Source of the DNA: Verrucomicrobiia bacterium | Lineage (GTDB): Bacteria; Verrucomicrobiota; Verrucomicrobiia; Limisphaerales; Pedosphaeraceae | DNA: 57,854 bases | Assembly: GCA_036268055.1 (NCBI GenBank) | Contig: DATAUW010000025.1 | Coordinates: forward strand, 1-57,854 | Reading direction: 5' to 3' | In this document: piece after piece, positions 43,377 through 51,741 of the stretch | Numbering within the stretch: position 1 is the stretch's first letter | Layout of the letters: the number at the start of each line of letters is the position of its first letter | Notes under the pieces: model-generated | Told to the model about the DNA's origin: nothing | The model's database searches: none | Seen by the model: the letters and a program-made list of their open reading frames with translations, nothing else | Program-made: the position numbers and the translations under genes

Positions 43377-44051
43377 ATGCCGCGCGAAACCCTTGAAGCC
43401 CTCCGCCTCCGCCTCGATAAAATCGTCCTCGGCCTCAAGAAAACCTATCCCGATGCCCATTGCGAACTCAACTATCGCAACCCGCTCGAACTCCTTATCG
43501 CCACCATTCTCTCCGCGCAAGCCAATGACAAACAAGTCAACCTCGTCACCGAATCCCTCTTCAAAAAATATCGCACCGCCGCCGACTACGCGAAGGCCGA
43601 TCCCACCGCCTTCGCCGGCGACATCAAACGCATCGGCCTTTACCGCAACAAAGCAAAAAATATCCAGGCCTGCTGCCACAAACTTATTGAACTGCACGAT
43701 GGAAAAGTTCCCGCCTCGATGGAACAACTCGTCGAGTTGGACGGCGTCGGCCGCAAAACCGCGAACGTCGTCCTCGGCAACGCGTTCGGCCTGAACAGTG
43801 GCGTCGTCGTGGACACCCATGTTGCCCGCCTCTCCGCGCGCCTCGCCCTCACCCGCGAAACCACGCCCGAAAAAATCGAGCAAGCCCTCATCAAATTGTT
43901 GCCCTCATCCGAGTGGACCCTCTTCAGCCACCTCCTCATCTGGCACGGACGCCGCCGCTGCTACGCCCGCAACCCCGACTGCGAGCACTGCGAGATTTTA
44001 AATCTCTGCCCGCGCATTGGCCTGCCTAAATTAACGGCCAAAAATAATTAA
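43377..44051 (+). CDS. nth: Endonuclease III
   Basis: A 224-residue base-excision repair DNA glycosylase/AP lyase for oxidised pyrimidines. The helix-hairpin-helix has catalytic K127 (LDGVGRKTANVVLG) and the essential D146 (VVVDTHVARL). The C-terminal [4Fe-4S] loop is C-x6-C-x2-C-x5-C (CYARNPDCEHC ... C). It is full length. A weak promoter (TTGAAC, 17 bp, TATGAA) lies at 43334-43362. Confidence 0.95.
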   Translation: MPRETLEALRLRLDKIVLGLKKTYPDAHCELNYRNPLELLIATILSAQANDKQVNLVTESLFKKYRTAADYAKADPTAFAGDIKRIGLYRNKAKNIQACCHKLIELHDGKVPASMEQLVELDGVGRKTANVVLGNAFGLNSGVVVDTHVARLSARLALTRETTPEKIEQALIKLLPSSEWTLFSHLLIWHGRRRCYARNPDCEHCEILNLCPRIGLPKLTAKNN

Positions 44052-44096
44052 ATCGCTCTCTGGAACGGTACGGCTCGCAAACTCACCACCGCACGG

Positions 44097-44123
44097 TAGG
44101 GCGGACCTGTGGTCCGCCGTCCC
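44097..44123. repeat. GC-rich hairpin (family B component)
   Basis: tagggcggacctgtggtccgccgtcc contains GGCGGAC-CTGTG-GTCCGCC. It matches the leading hairpin of the family B clusters and lies between the convergent nth and the 113-residue protein gene. Confidence 0.6.
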
Positions 44124-44128
44124 CTCAA

Positions 44129-44470
44129 TTAATTCAAGTGATTATTCGCCGTGTTGATAAAATCCAGATTAAACCGCCCCGCCGATTTTCCAGAAACATT
44201 TCGCGATGCCCACACCGTCTCCGTCGCGTCCGATTCCACCACCGCCGGGATTTTTTCAATCGCCGTGCCAACGCCCTTGATGATTCCCGAAGTGTAACCA
44301 TCATCCAGGCAATGAAGGAGCACCTCAAATTTGCACGACGTATTTTTTTCAGCAAAAAGATAAGCGCGCAGCAACGTCTCAAAATCCCGCGCGTCCGCTT
44401 TATTTAAAACCCAGCGCACACTTTCAGATAGATACGCCTTAGTTTCCAGGTCCTGGATGATCACTCTCAT
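44129..44470 (-). CDS. Hypothetical protein, 113 residues
   Basis: A small soluble protein without signal peptide or TM. It starts MRVIIQDLETKAYLSESVRW and continues with a helical segment (DARDFETLLRAYLFAEKN) and a beta-rich region. It has two Cys and no recognised motif. It is co-oriented with the zinc-ribbon protein 640 bp upstream, from which repeats separate it. I do not recognise the family; the composition looks like a real protein. Confidence 0.55.
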   Translation of the reverse strand: MRVIIQDLETKAYLSESVRWVLNKADARDFETLLRAYLFAEKNTSCKFEVLLHCLDDGYTSGIIKGVGTAIEKIPAVVESDATETVWASRNVSGKSAGRFNLDFINTANNHLN

Positions 44471-44707
44471 AATGATAATTCATCGGCAGAAACCGCAAAA
44501 AAACTTAGTAGGACAATCGGAAATTTTCAGGCGTATTTTACCCGCAAATATTTTTAAAAATGCGAAACGCGAAAAAGAATTTGCGAACAAAAAGTTTCAA
44601 AAATCACCACCATCATTGCCCATTCTCAAAAGCGAGAACCTCTCACGGAAAATTTCAGTGCCGCGCTAAGACTTTCGTGCCGCAAAACTCCCTCTCCTGA
44701 CAATCTA

Positions 44708-44945
44708 GCGCATGGTAGGGCTGCGCTCCGCGCAGCCGTCCGAAGTCCCGCAGGGACGAAAGAAATTTGCCCACCACTTTAGTGGTGGGTCCTCGTCCCA
44801 TTCAAATCAAGTCCCGGCAGGGACGAAAGAATCTTTCCCTTGGAACCAAAATTCGCACCCTTGCCCACCGCTTCTCATTAACCCCCGGCTTCAGCCGGGG
44901 GAATGAACGCCCCTCAAAAAACTATCCCGAGCGCAGCGAGGCCAG
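44708..44945. repeat. Family B hairpin cluster
   Basis: Ordered hairpins: gctgcgctccgcgcagcc; GTCCCGCAGGGAC (44745-44757); CCCACCACT-TT-AGTGGTGGG (44770-44789); GTCCCGGCAGGGAC (44811-44824) with GAAAGAA; CCCCCGGCT-TC-AGCCGGGGG (44882-44901); then gagcgcagcgaggccagccc, also seen near 316-335. The order is the same as at 1-392. The ~640-bp gap contains no credible gene. Confidence 0.8.
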
Positions 44946-45002
44946 CCCACCAACCAACCAAGAGAAAAAATATTCACCACCGCATCCACCTTGCCATTCC
45001 CC

Positions 45003-45035
45003 CAATTCCGCATTCCGCATTCCGCATTCCGCACT
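45003..45035. repeat. Heptamer tandem repeat (TTCCGCA)x4
   Basis: Four consecutive TTCCGCA units are followed by two cttgaaa units and an A/T-rich aaattttaaattttgcattttt tract. The related degenerate copy is at 23582-23616. It lies in the gap between the zinc-ribbon protein and the family B cluster. Confidence 0.75.
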
Positions 45036-45112
45036 GAAAACTTGAAACTTGAAACTGCAAACTTCCTCCCATTTTTAAATTTTAAATTTTGCATTTTTAA
45101 TTCCCTCACCCC

Positions 45113-45451
45113 TCAATCCCCAAACAATTTTTTCAACTGCACCCGCGCCGCATCCTCCCGCGAATTCTTTTCATCCTTCGCCACAAAATTTTTCCGCGCG
45201 AACTCAAAAAATTCGCAAAACGTCCCCACCTGCTTCTCCGCCTCCGGTTCCGCGCGCCGGTCGCGGCATTGATGCGCCACCTTCGGATCGTAACTCACGC
45301 AATTCAGGCACACCCGCAAATCCGCCCCGCAGCGATGGCAACTCTCACTCCGCCCCGGTTGCCCCGCGAGCGTCCATTCCCAACCGCACCTGTAACAATG
45401 GCGTGCCGGCTGGGGCGCAGCGTTCGGTGTCGAATCAAAAATATTTGCCAC
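45113..45451 (-). CDS. Small zinc-ribbon protein, unknown
   Basis: A 112-residue protein with two CxxC-type knuckles at the N-terminus (CYRCG near residue 19 and CHRCG near 38) and further cysteines (LRVCLNCVSYDP, QCRDR), indicating one or two zinc sites. A helical tail (GTFCEFFEFARKNFVAK) follows. It is co-oriented with the bufferin operon, 48 bp after bufC, so read-through is possible. Function unassigned. Confidence 0.7.
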   Translation of the reverse strand: MANIFDSTPNAAPQPARHCYRCGWEWTLAGQPGRSESCHRCGADLRVCLNCVSYDPKVAHQCRDRRAEPEAEKQVGTFCEFFEFARKNFVAKDEKNSREDAARVQLKKLFGD

Positions 45452-45499
45452 AACGATGATTGACCAAAAATAATCTCAAAATCCAGCGAAGCAAAAACT

Positions 45500-46462
45500 T
45501 TATTTCAACCAAAACCATCCGAGCGACGCCCATTGACGAAACCATTTCTCAATCGGCGGCAACGCGCGCTCATTCGAAAAAATCTGCAACGCTCTTTCCA
45601 GCGTCGCACCACCGCGAATCGCCAACAGCAAATCATACTGCGCCTGCTCCAGCCGTTTATAATAAACCATGTTCTGATGCCGATGCACCGCGAGCCACAC
45701 GATCTTCTTTTTCGGCAAACGCAACCGCTTCACGCGCTCGCGCCCCGGCATGTCCTCCACCGCATTGCTCGCCTCACCGCGCAAGCGCGTGTTCTCGCGC
45801 AACGCTATGAGAAATTCATCCAGCGGATAACCCAATTCAAGCAAGGTCAAGTGCGGTTGCAAATGCAGCCGTAACTTCGCGGCGTCGCGCCCCTGCAAAT
45901 CTTCCAGCGTTAGCGGCGTCTTCGCTTCGCCATCGAACGCCTCGATGTGCGCCCATTCCAGTCGAGCGATGTCCCGCGCCAGTTCGCGATGCGCACCCGC
46001 CCAGCGCGGCTCGGCATCAATAAACTCCACCACGTGACTCCCCAGGTCGCGCAACGTGAACCGCGTCGAAGGATGATTCGCGAGATACGCCACCGCAAAA
46101 TCGCGAAACCCATTTTCCCCCAGCACCGCGCGCACACCCGGAAAATCATCGTAAAAACATTCCAACACGCGCAGCCAATATTGCCGATTATAAATTTCCA
46201 GCCGCTCGAAGGAAGTGAGCCGGTCATTCGGCTTCATAAACTTCGCCGCCACTTTTTCTGTCGCGCGGCCGTCGCTCCACTTCGCGCGCATGCGCAACTC
46301 CGGCGTGAGCGGACGCATCACCGCCCGCGCCATCAGCCGTTGTAGCGCGCGCAGTTCCGCGGCCGTTTGTCGCTTACGCGGCGGCGGCTTGCGGACGCTG
46401 GATAAATTGGTTGGCCTTGAGCGCTTCACGATGAACTTCGTCGAACGACGGAATATGCGCAT
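45500..46462 (-). CDS. bufC: BufC-like DUF2063 protein (bufferin operon)
   Basis: A DUF2063 protein that partners with DUF692 enzymes in RiPP maturation, probably presenting the precursor. Recognisable segments are LRALQRLMARAVMRPLTPEL, LEIYNRQYWLRVLECFYDDF and LAVHRHQNMVYYKRL. The start is uncertain. ATG 46462 gives 320 residues and an 89-nt overlap with bufB. ATG 46333 would remove the overlap but cut into the conserved helix. It lies directly downstream of bufB on the same strand. Confidence 0.8.
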   Translation of the reverse strand: MRIFRRSTKFIVKRSRPTNLSSVRKPPPRKRQTAAELRALQRLMARAVMRPLTPELRMRAKWSDGRATEKVAAKFMKPNDRLTSFERLEIYNRQYWLRVLECFYDDFPGVRAVLGENGFRDFAVAYLANHPSTRFTLRDLGSHVVEFIDAEPRWAGAHRELARDIARLEWAHIEAFDGEAKTPLTLEDLQGRDAAKLRLHLQPHLTLLELGYPLDEFLIALRENTRLRGEASNAVEDMPGRERVKRLRLPKKKIVWLAVHRHQNMVYYKRLEQAQYDLLLAIRGGATLERALQIFSNERALPPIEKWFRQWASLGWFWLK

Positions 46463-47222
46463 CCCACTCGAGCAGCGTCGCCGTCTGCCCGGTGCGCCGC
46501 ACGGCATGAGCGTAGAGTTGCCACACCGGCTCAATCACCGCGTGGTCATGCGTATCGAGAATGTATTTTCGATATTGCGAATGTCCGGCAATGTGGATCT
46601 GCGCGACGCGTTCCGCCGGAATGTGATTGAGATATTGGTAAGGATCAAATCCGTGATTGAACGCAGAGACATGAATATTATTCACATCCAATAAAATGCC
46701 GCAATCCGCGCGCTCAACCACTTCCGTCAGAAATTCCCACTCCGTCATTTCCGAAACGTGAAACTCCGCGTAGCTGCTCACGTTTTCCACCGCAATCGGA
46801 ACCTCGAGAAAATCCCGCGCCTCGCGAATTTTCCGCGCCGCAACTTTCGCCGCGGCAAACGTATAAGGCATCGGCAACAAGTCATGCGTGTAACGCCCAT
46901 CCACGCTCCCCCAGCAAAGATGATCGGAAAGCCACGGCGTTTTCGTCCGGCGAACCAGTCGCTTAAGCTTTTTCAAATGCTCGCGGTTCAACCGGTCCGA
47001 CGAACCAAAATACATTGAGACGCCATGCTGCACCACGCGATATTGCTCAAGAATCTGGTCGAGGATTTCCAGCGGACGCCCCCCATCCACCATGAAATTT
47101 TCAGAGATAATCTCGAACCAATCTACCACCGGCTTTTTGCGGAGGATATGCTGGTAATGCGGAATGCGCAGGCCGATGCCCACGCCATAATCCGTGAAGG
47201 CGTTAAAACGATTGGCGGGCAT
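46374..47222 (-). CDS. bufB: BufB-like DUF692 multinuclear iron oxidative enzyme
   Basis: A 282-residue MNIO (DUF692) enzyme from ATG 47222 (MPANRFNAFTDY). Metal-binding and core motifs: GVGIGLRIPH, SENFMVDGG, VVQHGVSMYFG, LSDHLCW, AVENVSSY, LLDVNNIHVSAFNHG, QIHIAGHS, DTHDHAVIEPVW and LLEWDAHIP. Members install oxidative modifications on cysteines of RiPP precursors using a di- or tri-iron centre. Flanked by a Cys-rich precursor and a DUF2063 protein, it fits the bufferin type. Upstream residues in the same frame lie inside the bufA gap and are not coding. Confidence 0.92.
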   Translation of the reverse strand: MPANRFNAFTDYGVGIGLRIPHYQHILRKKPVVDWFEIISENFMVDGGRPLEILDQILEQYRVVQHGVSMYFGSSDRLNREHLKKLKRLVRRTKTPWLSDHLCWGSVDGRYTHDLLPMPYTFAAAKVAARKIREARDFLEVPIAVENVSSYAEFHVSEMTEWEFLTEVVERADCGILLDVNNIHVSAFNHGFDPYQYLNHIPAERVAQIHIAGHSQYRKYILDTHDHAVIEPVWQLYAHAVRRTGQTATLLEWDAHIPSFDEVHREALKANQFIQRPQAAAA

Positions 47223-47254
47223 GGAGTTTACGCCTGAATTTTTACTCTTCTGTA

Positions 47255-47275
47255 ACGGCGATCCCAAACCGCCGC
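47255..47275 (-). other. Hairpin between bufA and bufB
   Basis: Read on the mRNA strand: CGGCG-GTTTGGGAT-CGCCG, in the 65-bp gap. There is no T tract. Such hairpins between a RiPP precursor and its enzyme can stabilise the precursor message or reduce enzyme expression. A near-identical word (ggcgatctaaaaccgcc) occurs after hisF at ~53544-53563, so it may instead be a repeat. Confidence 0.4.
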
Positions 47276-47287
47276 TACGCCAAAAAA

Positions 47288-47599
47288 TTACACGCCCTTG
47301 GCGGCTTTTTCTTTCTGCATCTTCTCCCAATTCTTGATGTCCTTGTCCGTGATGCTGCACGCGCCCTTGCCTTTGCAATCGTTCTTGAACTTGCATTTAT
47401 GGTCGTCGTTCTTGCAACCGCCCAGGCCCTTGCAATCGTTCTGGCCCGAACAATCGTGGACCTTGGGCATTTTTTTCGCCGGAGCCACCTTGCCCGGCGC
47501 GGTGTTCGTATCGGCGCTCGAAGCGCGATTGACCGCCACGCCGCTGAGCAAACCAGAGATGGCGGCGGCAGTAATAAGAGTGCGAGTTGTTCTTTTCAT
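47288..47599 (-). CDS. bufA: BufA-type bufferin precursor, Cys-rich exported RiPP
   Basis: A 103-residue precursor from ATG 47599. A Sec signal (RTLITAAAISGLLSGVAVNR) is followed by a linker and a six-cysteine core with spacing C-x5-C-x5-C-x6-C-x5-C-x5-C. The core is an internal duplication: NDCKGLGGC and NDCKGKGAC. This matches the BufA2-like group of periplasmic bufferins, metal-buffering RiPPs (notably copper) whose cysteines are oxidised by the DUF692 enzyme. The gene starts 150 bp after the DUF1425 stop, so it probably has its own promoter; a TATAGT -10-like box lies at 47627-47632. Confidence 0.88.
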   Translation of the reverse strand: MKRTTRTLITAAAISGLLSGVAVNRASSADTNTAPGKVAPAKKMPKVHDCSGQNDCKGLGGCKNDDHKCKFKNDCKGKGACSITDKDIKNWEKMQKEKAAKGV

Positions 47600-47751
47600 G
47601 GGTTTTCCAATCGTTGATTTAACCATACTATAGAGCGCATGCGGGAGACTTTCGTTCAAGGAGAAAAAGGCTTCCTCACGCCGTGTGAAAAAGATTCGGC
47701 AAGACCCACAAATCTTCCCCAATGATGCACTAAATGAATTCGCGGCGAAAA

Positions 47752-48165
47752 TCACTCACCCGAACAAATCCGAACCGTATAACGCGCCGCCGAACTGTCC
47801 GCCACAAAATGCACCGCCGCCGGCACATTCACATTTAACGTCATTAGTTGCGCCGGCGCGTACTTCCCCACGCGATGTCCCCGCGCGTCCTTGAAAATGC
47901 AATCCACCTTCACCGTCTGCGGCCGGTCTTCACGATCCCGAAGCCGCGCCGTCACCTCCAGCCGCCCATCCGGCGTCGCGCGCTCCTCAATCGCCGGGCA
48001 TGCCACCGAATATTGCAAACGCGAATCCACCACCACCACCAGCGCGTGATCCTCCACGCCATTGACCGACGTGTTCAGCGGCACGTAACTTCCTGGCCCG
48101 CCCGTCGCGCAACCGCTGATTGCCGCCACAGCCACCATCGCCAATCCGCTAAAAAAAATGCGCAT
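47752..48165 (-). CDS. YcfL-like DUF1425 lipoprotein
   Basis: A 137-residue lipoprotein from ATG 48165 (MRIFFSGLAMVAVAAISGC; lipobox ISGC); an alternative start lies 3 codons upstream. The mature part reads as a beta-sandwich (LQYSVACPAIEERATPDGRL ... VKVDCIFKDARGHRV) like YcfL. It is the last gene of a lipoprotein operon with LpoB and is the second DUF1425-type protein in it. Confidence 0.78.
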   Translation of the reverse strand: MRIFFSGLAMVAVAAISGCATGGPGSYVPLNTSVNGVEDHALVVVVDSRLQYSVACPAIEERATPDGRLEVTARLRDREDRPQTVKVDCIFKDARGHRVGKYAPAQLMTLNVNVPAAVHFVADSSAARYTVRICSGE

Positions 48166-48197
48166 CACACCCATTCGTTTCCCCGTTGAAAACTTTT

Positions 48198-48803
48198 TTA
48201 AAACCCAACCGCCGGACGCGTCCCTTGTTTCGTGATCGTCTTTTCATCCTCCCAAACCGCCACGCCCGCATTCGAGCTAAGCGATAACTGGAACACAAAC
48301 GACGATTGACGCGTATCCCCCGCGCGGTCGCGCACTTCAATGATCTTTCCCGAGAGCGTGTAATCCGGTCGGCGGCTGCCGACACCCTGATTCAACTCCT
48401 GCTGCCGCTGCATATCCGCCGCGATCGGGTCCGCCGGCCCGCCGATGCCGTAAGTCGTGGACGTCTGCACCTTCCCCGTGCGATTGAGCGCCACGCTGAT
48501 TTTTTTCACCAGCAAGTCCGTGTCGAACTGTTCGCCCGTTTCATTTTGGATGCGGCTGATCGCCAGCAGCGCCGGTTGGCCCTGCGCGCCACTGCGCAAT
48601 TTATCCTGGCTGATGTAATTGTCGTTCAGCGATTGCACCATCGCATTCGCCGCGTTGGCAAAGTCCTGGATATTGATGTCGCCCACCGTGGTCACCAGAT
48701 GCGAGCTGTCCGAATTGACGTAATGCGCGTCGGTGCCGCAACCAGTGAGCAACGCAATGCCCAGCGCGGAAATCGCCGTGGAAACAAAAATGGTTTTTTT
48801 CAT
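48198..48803 (-). CDS. lpoB: LpoB-like penicillin-binding protein activator
   Basis: A 201-residue outer-membrane lipoprotein (lipobox LLTGC). Family features: AMVQSLNDNYISQDKL, LLAISRIQNETGEQFDTDLL and YTLSGKIIEVRDRAG. In enterobacteria LpoB reaches through the peptidoglycan to activate PBP1B. The flanking YcfL-like proteins match the conserved ycfL-lpoB gene order of gammaproteobacteria. Confidence 0.9.
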   Translation of the reverse strand: MKKTIFVSTAISALGIALLTGCGTDAHYVNSDSSHLVTTVGDINIQDFANAANAMVQSLNDNYISQDKLRSGAQGQPALLAISRIQNETGEQFDTDLLVKKISVALNRTGKVQTSTTYGIGGPADPIAADMQRQQELNQGVGSRRPDYTLSGKIIEVRDRAGDTRQSSFVFQLSLSSNAGVAVWEDEKTITKQGTRPAVGF

Positions 48804-48826
48804 AAATTTTTTTGGTCGAGATTAGT

Positions 48827-49255
48827 TTAATTGACGGGATGCAAAAATTTCACGCGAAAATCCTTGGCGGTAATCGTCGGCGCGAGGGCCACGATCTCCT
48901 GCGTTTCACCGCCTTCAATGGTGCGGGAAATGGTGGTGTCCGTCGGCATGTGCATCGCCATGCCCGCCTGGTCGAACCATTCGATCTGATACGAGAACGT
49001 CTGCGTATCGCTGGTGAGGTTTTTCACCTCGATTTGAATTTTCAGAAAACCGGCGGGAGTGTCGGTTGTGTTCACGGCGATAATATGCACGTGATTATCC
49101 AGGTAAGGATCGGTCGTTACGCGTTTGTCCGGCAGCATCGCGCGCTGGCCGGAAGGCTGCGCTGGTTCCACGGTGTTCACCGAAGTGGTGCAGCCGGTGG
49201 CGAACAACGCGGCGCCCAGGGCGGCCGCCGCGAACGGAAGCAAGGGAGTTTTCAT
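48827..49255 (-). CDS. YcfL-family (DUF1425) lipoprotein
   Basis: A 142-residue lipoprotein (lipobox FATGC). Mature segment: HVHIIAVNTTDTPAGFLKIQ, IEVKNLTSDTQTFSYQIEW, IVALAPTITAKDFRVKF. YcfL proteins accompany LpoB. It lies 1 bp after the COG3014 gene and 23 bp before lpoB. Confidence 0.88.
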   Translation of the reverse strand: MKTPLLPFAAAALGAALFATGCTTSVNTVEPAQPSGQRAMLPDKRVTTDPYLDNHVHIIAVNTTDTPAGFLKIQIEVKNLTSDTQTFSYQIEWFDQAGMAMHMPTDTTISRTIEGGETQEIVALAPTITAKDFRVKFLHPVN

Positions 49256-49256
49256 A

Positions 49257-50657
49257 TTAATTCCTCAGTTTAAATTGACTCACCAATAAAGGTGTACCGA
49301 TTCTGACGCAGCGGACATACACCACATTCACCGTGCCGGGCTGCACCATGACCTCGGCCGGCGGCGCACCCGGCGCGCTCAGCGTCAATCGCCGGTCGGC
49401 CGGCGTATTGATGCGCGCGACTTCAAAATCCTTTGGCAGCGTCGTCCACGAACGCGTATCCGCGATGTTCACCGAGGCTTGCGCCACCGCCGTTCCCAAA
49501 CGCGCGATCAATCCGCCGATGGCGTCCTGCTGGCTCGCCGCCTGATTGATCGCCCAACCCGCCGCGCCTTTGGCCACCGTCGAGATCAGCGTCTTGGTGA
49601 TGATGCTTGGATATTCATTTTTGAAATCGAGCGCCACAATCGCATCCATGTTCGCCAGCGGCTCCGCCGTTTCCTGCACGCCCGCGCCGCTGACCGTGAG
49701 ATAACGCGGCTCCTCGTCATGAATGATCAGAATCGGAAACGCCGCGCCGACATACGACACATCGGAAAAAATGATCGGCACATCTATGCGCACCTGCCCG
49801 CGGCTCGGCGCCTCGCCCGTCTCAAAAATCACATACGTGCACGGCGCCGGCGCTTGTCCGCCGATCATCGCATTCACTTGCGCCAGGTCCTGCTGCACGA
49901 ATTTATTTTGTCCCTCGACTTCGATCACGCGCTCCAAAGATTTATGCGCATGCTCCAAATCCGCGCCGCCCGCGCCTTGATACATGTAAAACAATCCGTC
50001 GAGATACACCGTGAAGGGATTCACGTAATCCGCGTAATACTTGAAATTCTCCGTCCCCTTCGTCGCGTTGGCGATGGCGCTGTTGAACGTCGGGTCGGCC
50101 TTCGCGCGCTCAATCGCTTCCTTGTCCTTCGCCGAATCCTCCGCCGACTTCGCGCGCGCGATGCGTTTCGCATTGTCCGCCACCGCGTCCTGCTGGCATT
50201 GATAAGCGCGAATCAATTCGGGCCGCGCGCGTTCGGGATCGGCGAGCGTGAGGTAATTCAACGCCTCGTAAGTGTGCAGCATGATCTTGTCGTACGGCTT
50301 CCCTTCGTACGGCAAATTTTCCTGGTTCGAAAAAATCGCGGCGGTTTCGTGCCCGGCCTTGACCTTCGCCTCCTCCTCGTATTGATCCATGCGATGGGCC
50401 GCCTCGTCAAAATGACGATTGCTCTCGCCGTAACTCCCCGCCGCGCGATACGCCGCGCCCGCTTCGAGATGCCACACGACCGCATCCGCCTTCCGCGCAT
50501 CGTCCGCCTTCTTGCCGAATTCAGCGGCCGCCGCCGCCGGGCGGCCGTAATCCCAATTCGAGGTCATTCGCCCCGCCTGCTCGCGATAAGTACGGCAACC
50601 GGTGGAAACCAGTGCGACGAGCACCATGCTCGAACCCAACTGCGCAAACTTTTTCAT
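49257..50657 (-). CDS. COG3014-family TPR-containing lipoprotein
   Basis: A 466-residue lipoprotein (lipobox VSTGC). The N-terminal half is helical with TPR-like repeats (VVWHLEAGAAYRAAGSYGES, LHTYEALNYLTLADPERARP). The C-terminal half is beta-rich (PTFNSAIANATKGTENFKYY ... VDVPIIFSDVSYVGAAFP). COG3014 proteins precede ycfL and lpoB in many Gram-negatives; their role is unknown but presumed in cell-wall growth. It is the first gene of the operon. Confidence 0.88.
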   Translation of the reverse strand: MKKFAQLGSSMVLVALVSTGCRTYREQAGRMTSNWDYGRPAAAAAEFGKKADDARKADAVVWHLEAGAAYRAAGSYGESNRHFDEAAHRMDQYEEEAKVKAGHETAAIFSNQENLPYEGKPYDKIMLHTYEALNYLTLADPERARPELIRAYQCQQDAVADNAKRIARAKSAEDSAKDKEAIERAKADPTFNSAIANATKGTENFKYYADYVNPFTVYLDGLFYMYQGAGGADLEHAHKSLERVIEVEGQNKFVQQDLAQVNAMIGGQAPAPCTYVIFETGEAPSRGQVRIDVPIIFSDVSYVGAAFPILIIHDEEPRYLTVSGAGVQETAEPLANMDAIVALDFKNEYPSIITKTLISTVAKGAAGWAINQAASQQDAIGGLIARLGTAVAQASVNIADTRSWTTLPKDFEVARINTPADRRLTLSAPGAPPAEVMVQPGTVNVVYVRCVRIGTPLLVSQFKLRN

Positions 50658-50665
50658 GGACGTCC

Positions 50666-50681
50666 CCGGCGCAAACGCCGG
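50666..50681 (-). promoter_or_regulatory. 5' UTR hairpin of the COG3014-lpoB operon
   Basis: CCGGCG-TTTG-CGCCGG on the mRNA strand, ending 8 nt before the ATG. It could occlude the initiation region or act as a stability element. The rest of the 230-bp gap to the divergent membrane-protein gene shows nothing certain. Confidence 0.45.
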
Positions 50682-50888
50682 AAAATAATCACTGCTCTTT
50701 CAGTTAATAAATGATCTAAATTGCCGTGTAGTGGCCCCATAATCTTATATCTACCGCACTTTCCCGGTTATACAACCCGGACTTGAACTATTAACGCGCC
50801 ACTCGCTGAAGCACAAGGGTTTTTGGATGAACTGCGTCTTCCCGAAAAATTATTGTCACCACCTGAATCGGTCTGTTAGAAGTTTCGC

Positions 50889-51608
50889 ATGGAAGCCCGC
50901 ACTCCGATTAATCGCCGCATAAATTATTGGAACACCGCTGGGCGCTGCATCGTATTTCTGCTGGCCGCTTCCTCCATCGCCGCCCTGCTCGTGGAATTCT
51001 ATCACCTTTGTTCCATGCGCTCTTTCACCCTGTACATTTTCCTCCCGGCGATGGCTGCGCTGTTCGCCTTCGCGTCGCTCGATTGCCTCAAGGGCAACGG
51101 CCAACTCGCGCAAGCCGTGTGGATCGGTATCATCGGCGGACTGCTCGCGGCGATTGCCTATGACATTTTCCGATTGCCCTTTGTGTTCTCGAAGGAATGG
51201 GGACTCCAGACCATCGTCCCACCGATGCAACTGTTCAAAGTCTTCCCCCGCTTCGGCGCGATGATCCTCGGCCAGCCCATCGAACAAGACCACTACGCGC
51301 TCCCCGCGCAACTCGTCGGCTGGGCATATCATTTCAGCAACGGCGCAACCTTCGGCGTGATGTATATGGCAATGGTCGGCGAAGGCACGCGGCGGCATTG
51401 GGCGTGGGCGGTGTTATTCGCGATGGGTCTCGAACTCGGCATGTTGTTCACCCCGTACCCGCAGATGTTCGGCATCGCCCTCACGGCGCGGTTCGTAATC
51501 GTGACCCTGATTGCACACGGAATTTTCGGAGTCGAACTGGGCCTCGCTGCGCGCTGGCTCACGCGTCAAATTCAACGGCTGACGAGCCCATCACATGCTA
51601 TTACCTAA
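50889..51608 (+). CDS. Hypothetical membrane protein, about six TM segments
   Basis: A 239-residue integral membrane protein; hydrophobic stretches include CIVFLLAASSIAALLVEF, FLPAMAALFAFASL, GIIGGLLAAIAYDIF, ALPAQLVGWAYHF, WAVLFAMGLELGMLF and FVIVTLIAHGIFGVELGL. A conserved-looking small-residue motif HFSNGATFGVMYM follows the fourth. No catalytic motif is recognised. It is divergent from the lpoB operon and upstream of the Panacea module (133-bp gap). Confidence 0.75.
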   Translation: MEARTPINRRINYWNTAGRCIVFLLAASSIAALLVEFYHLCSMRSFTLYIFLPAMAALFAFASLDCLKGNGQLAQAVWIGIIGGLLAAIAYDIFRLPFVFSKEWGLQTIVPPMQLFKVFPRFGAMILGQPIEQDHYALPAQLVGWAYHFSNGATFGVMYMAMVGEGTRRHWAWAVLFAMGLELGMLFTPYPQMFGIALTARFVIVTLIAHGIFGVELGLAARWLTRQIQRLTSPSHAIT

Positions 51609-51741
51609 GCTAAGTGGATCTATGCCGCAGATCTGGCGCGGCAGAAAATCTACTTGTGCTTCCAAAAAACCACCGTCGTTTCAATCCATCAGTAGCGACA
51701 AAAAAATTGCAATCCCTTGTTTGGGGTGGCACTTTTGCGGC

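Noticed and set aside
47600-47755. Upstream extension of the bufA frame to 47755
   Set aside because: It adds 52 residues without signal-peptide logic; ATG 47599 gives a clean Sec signal.
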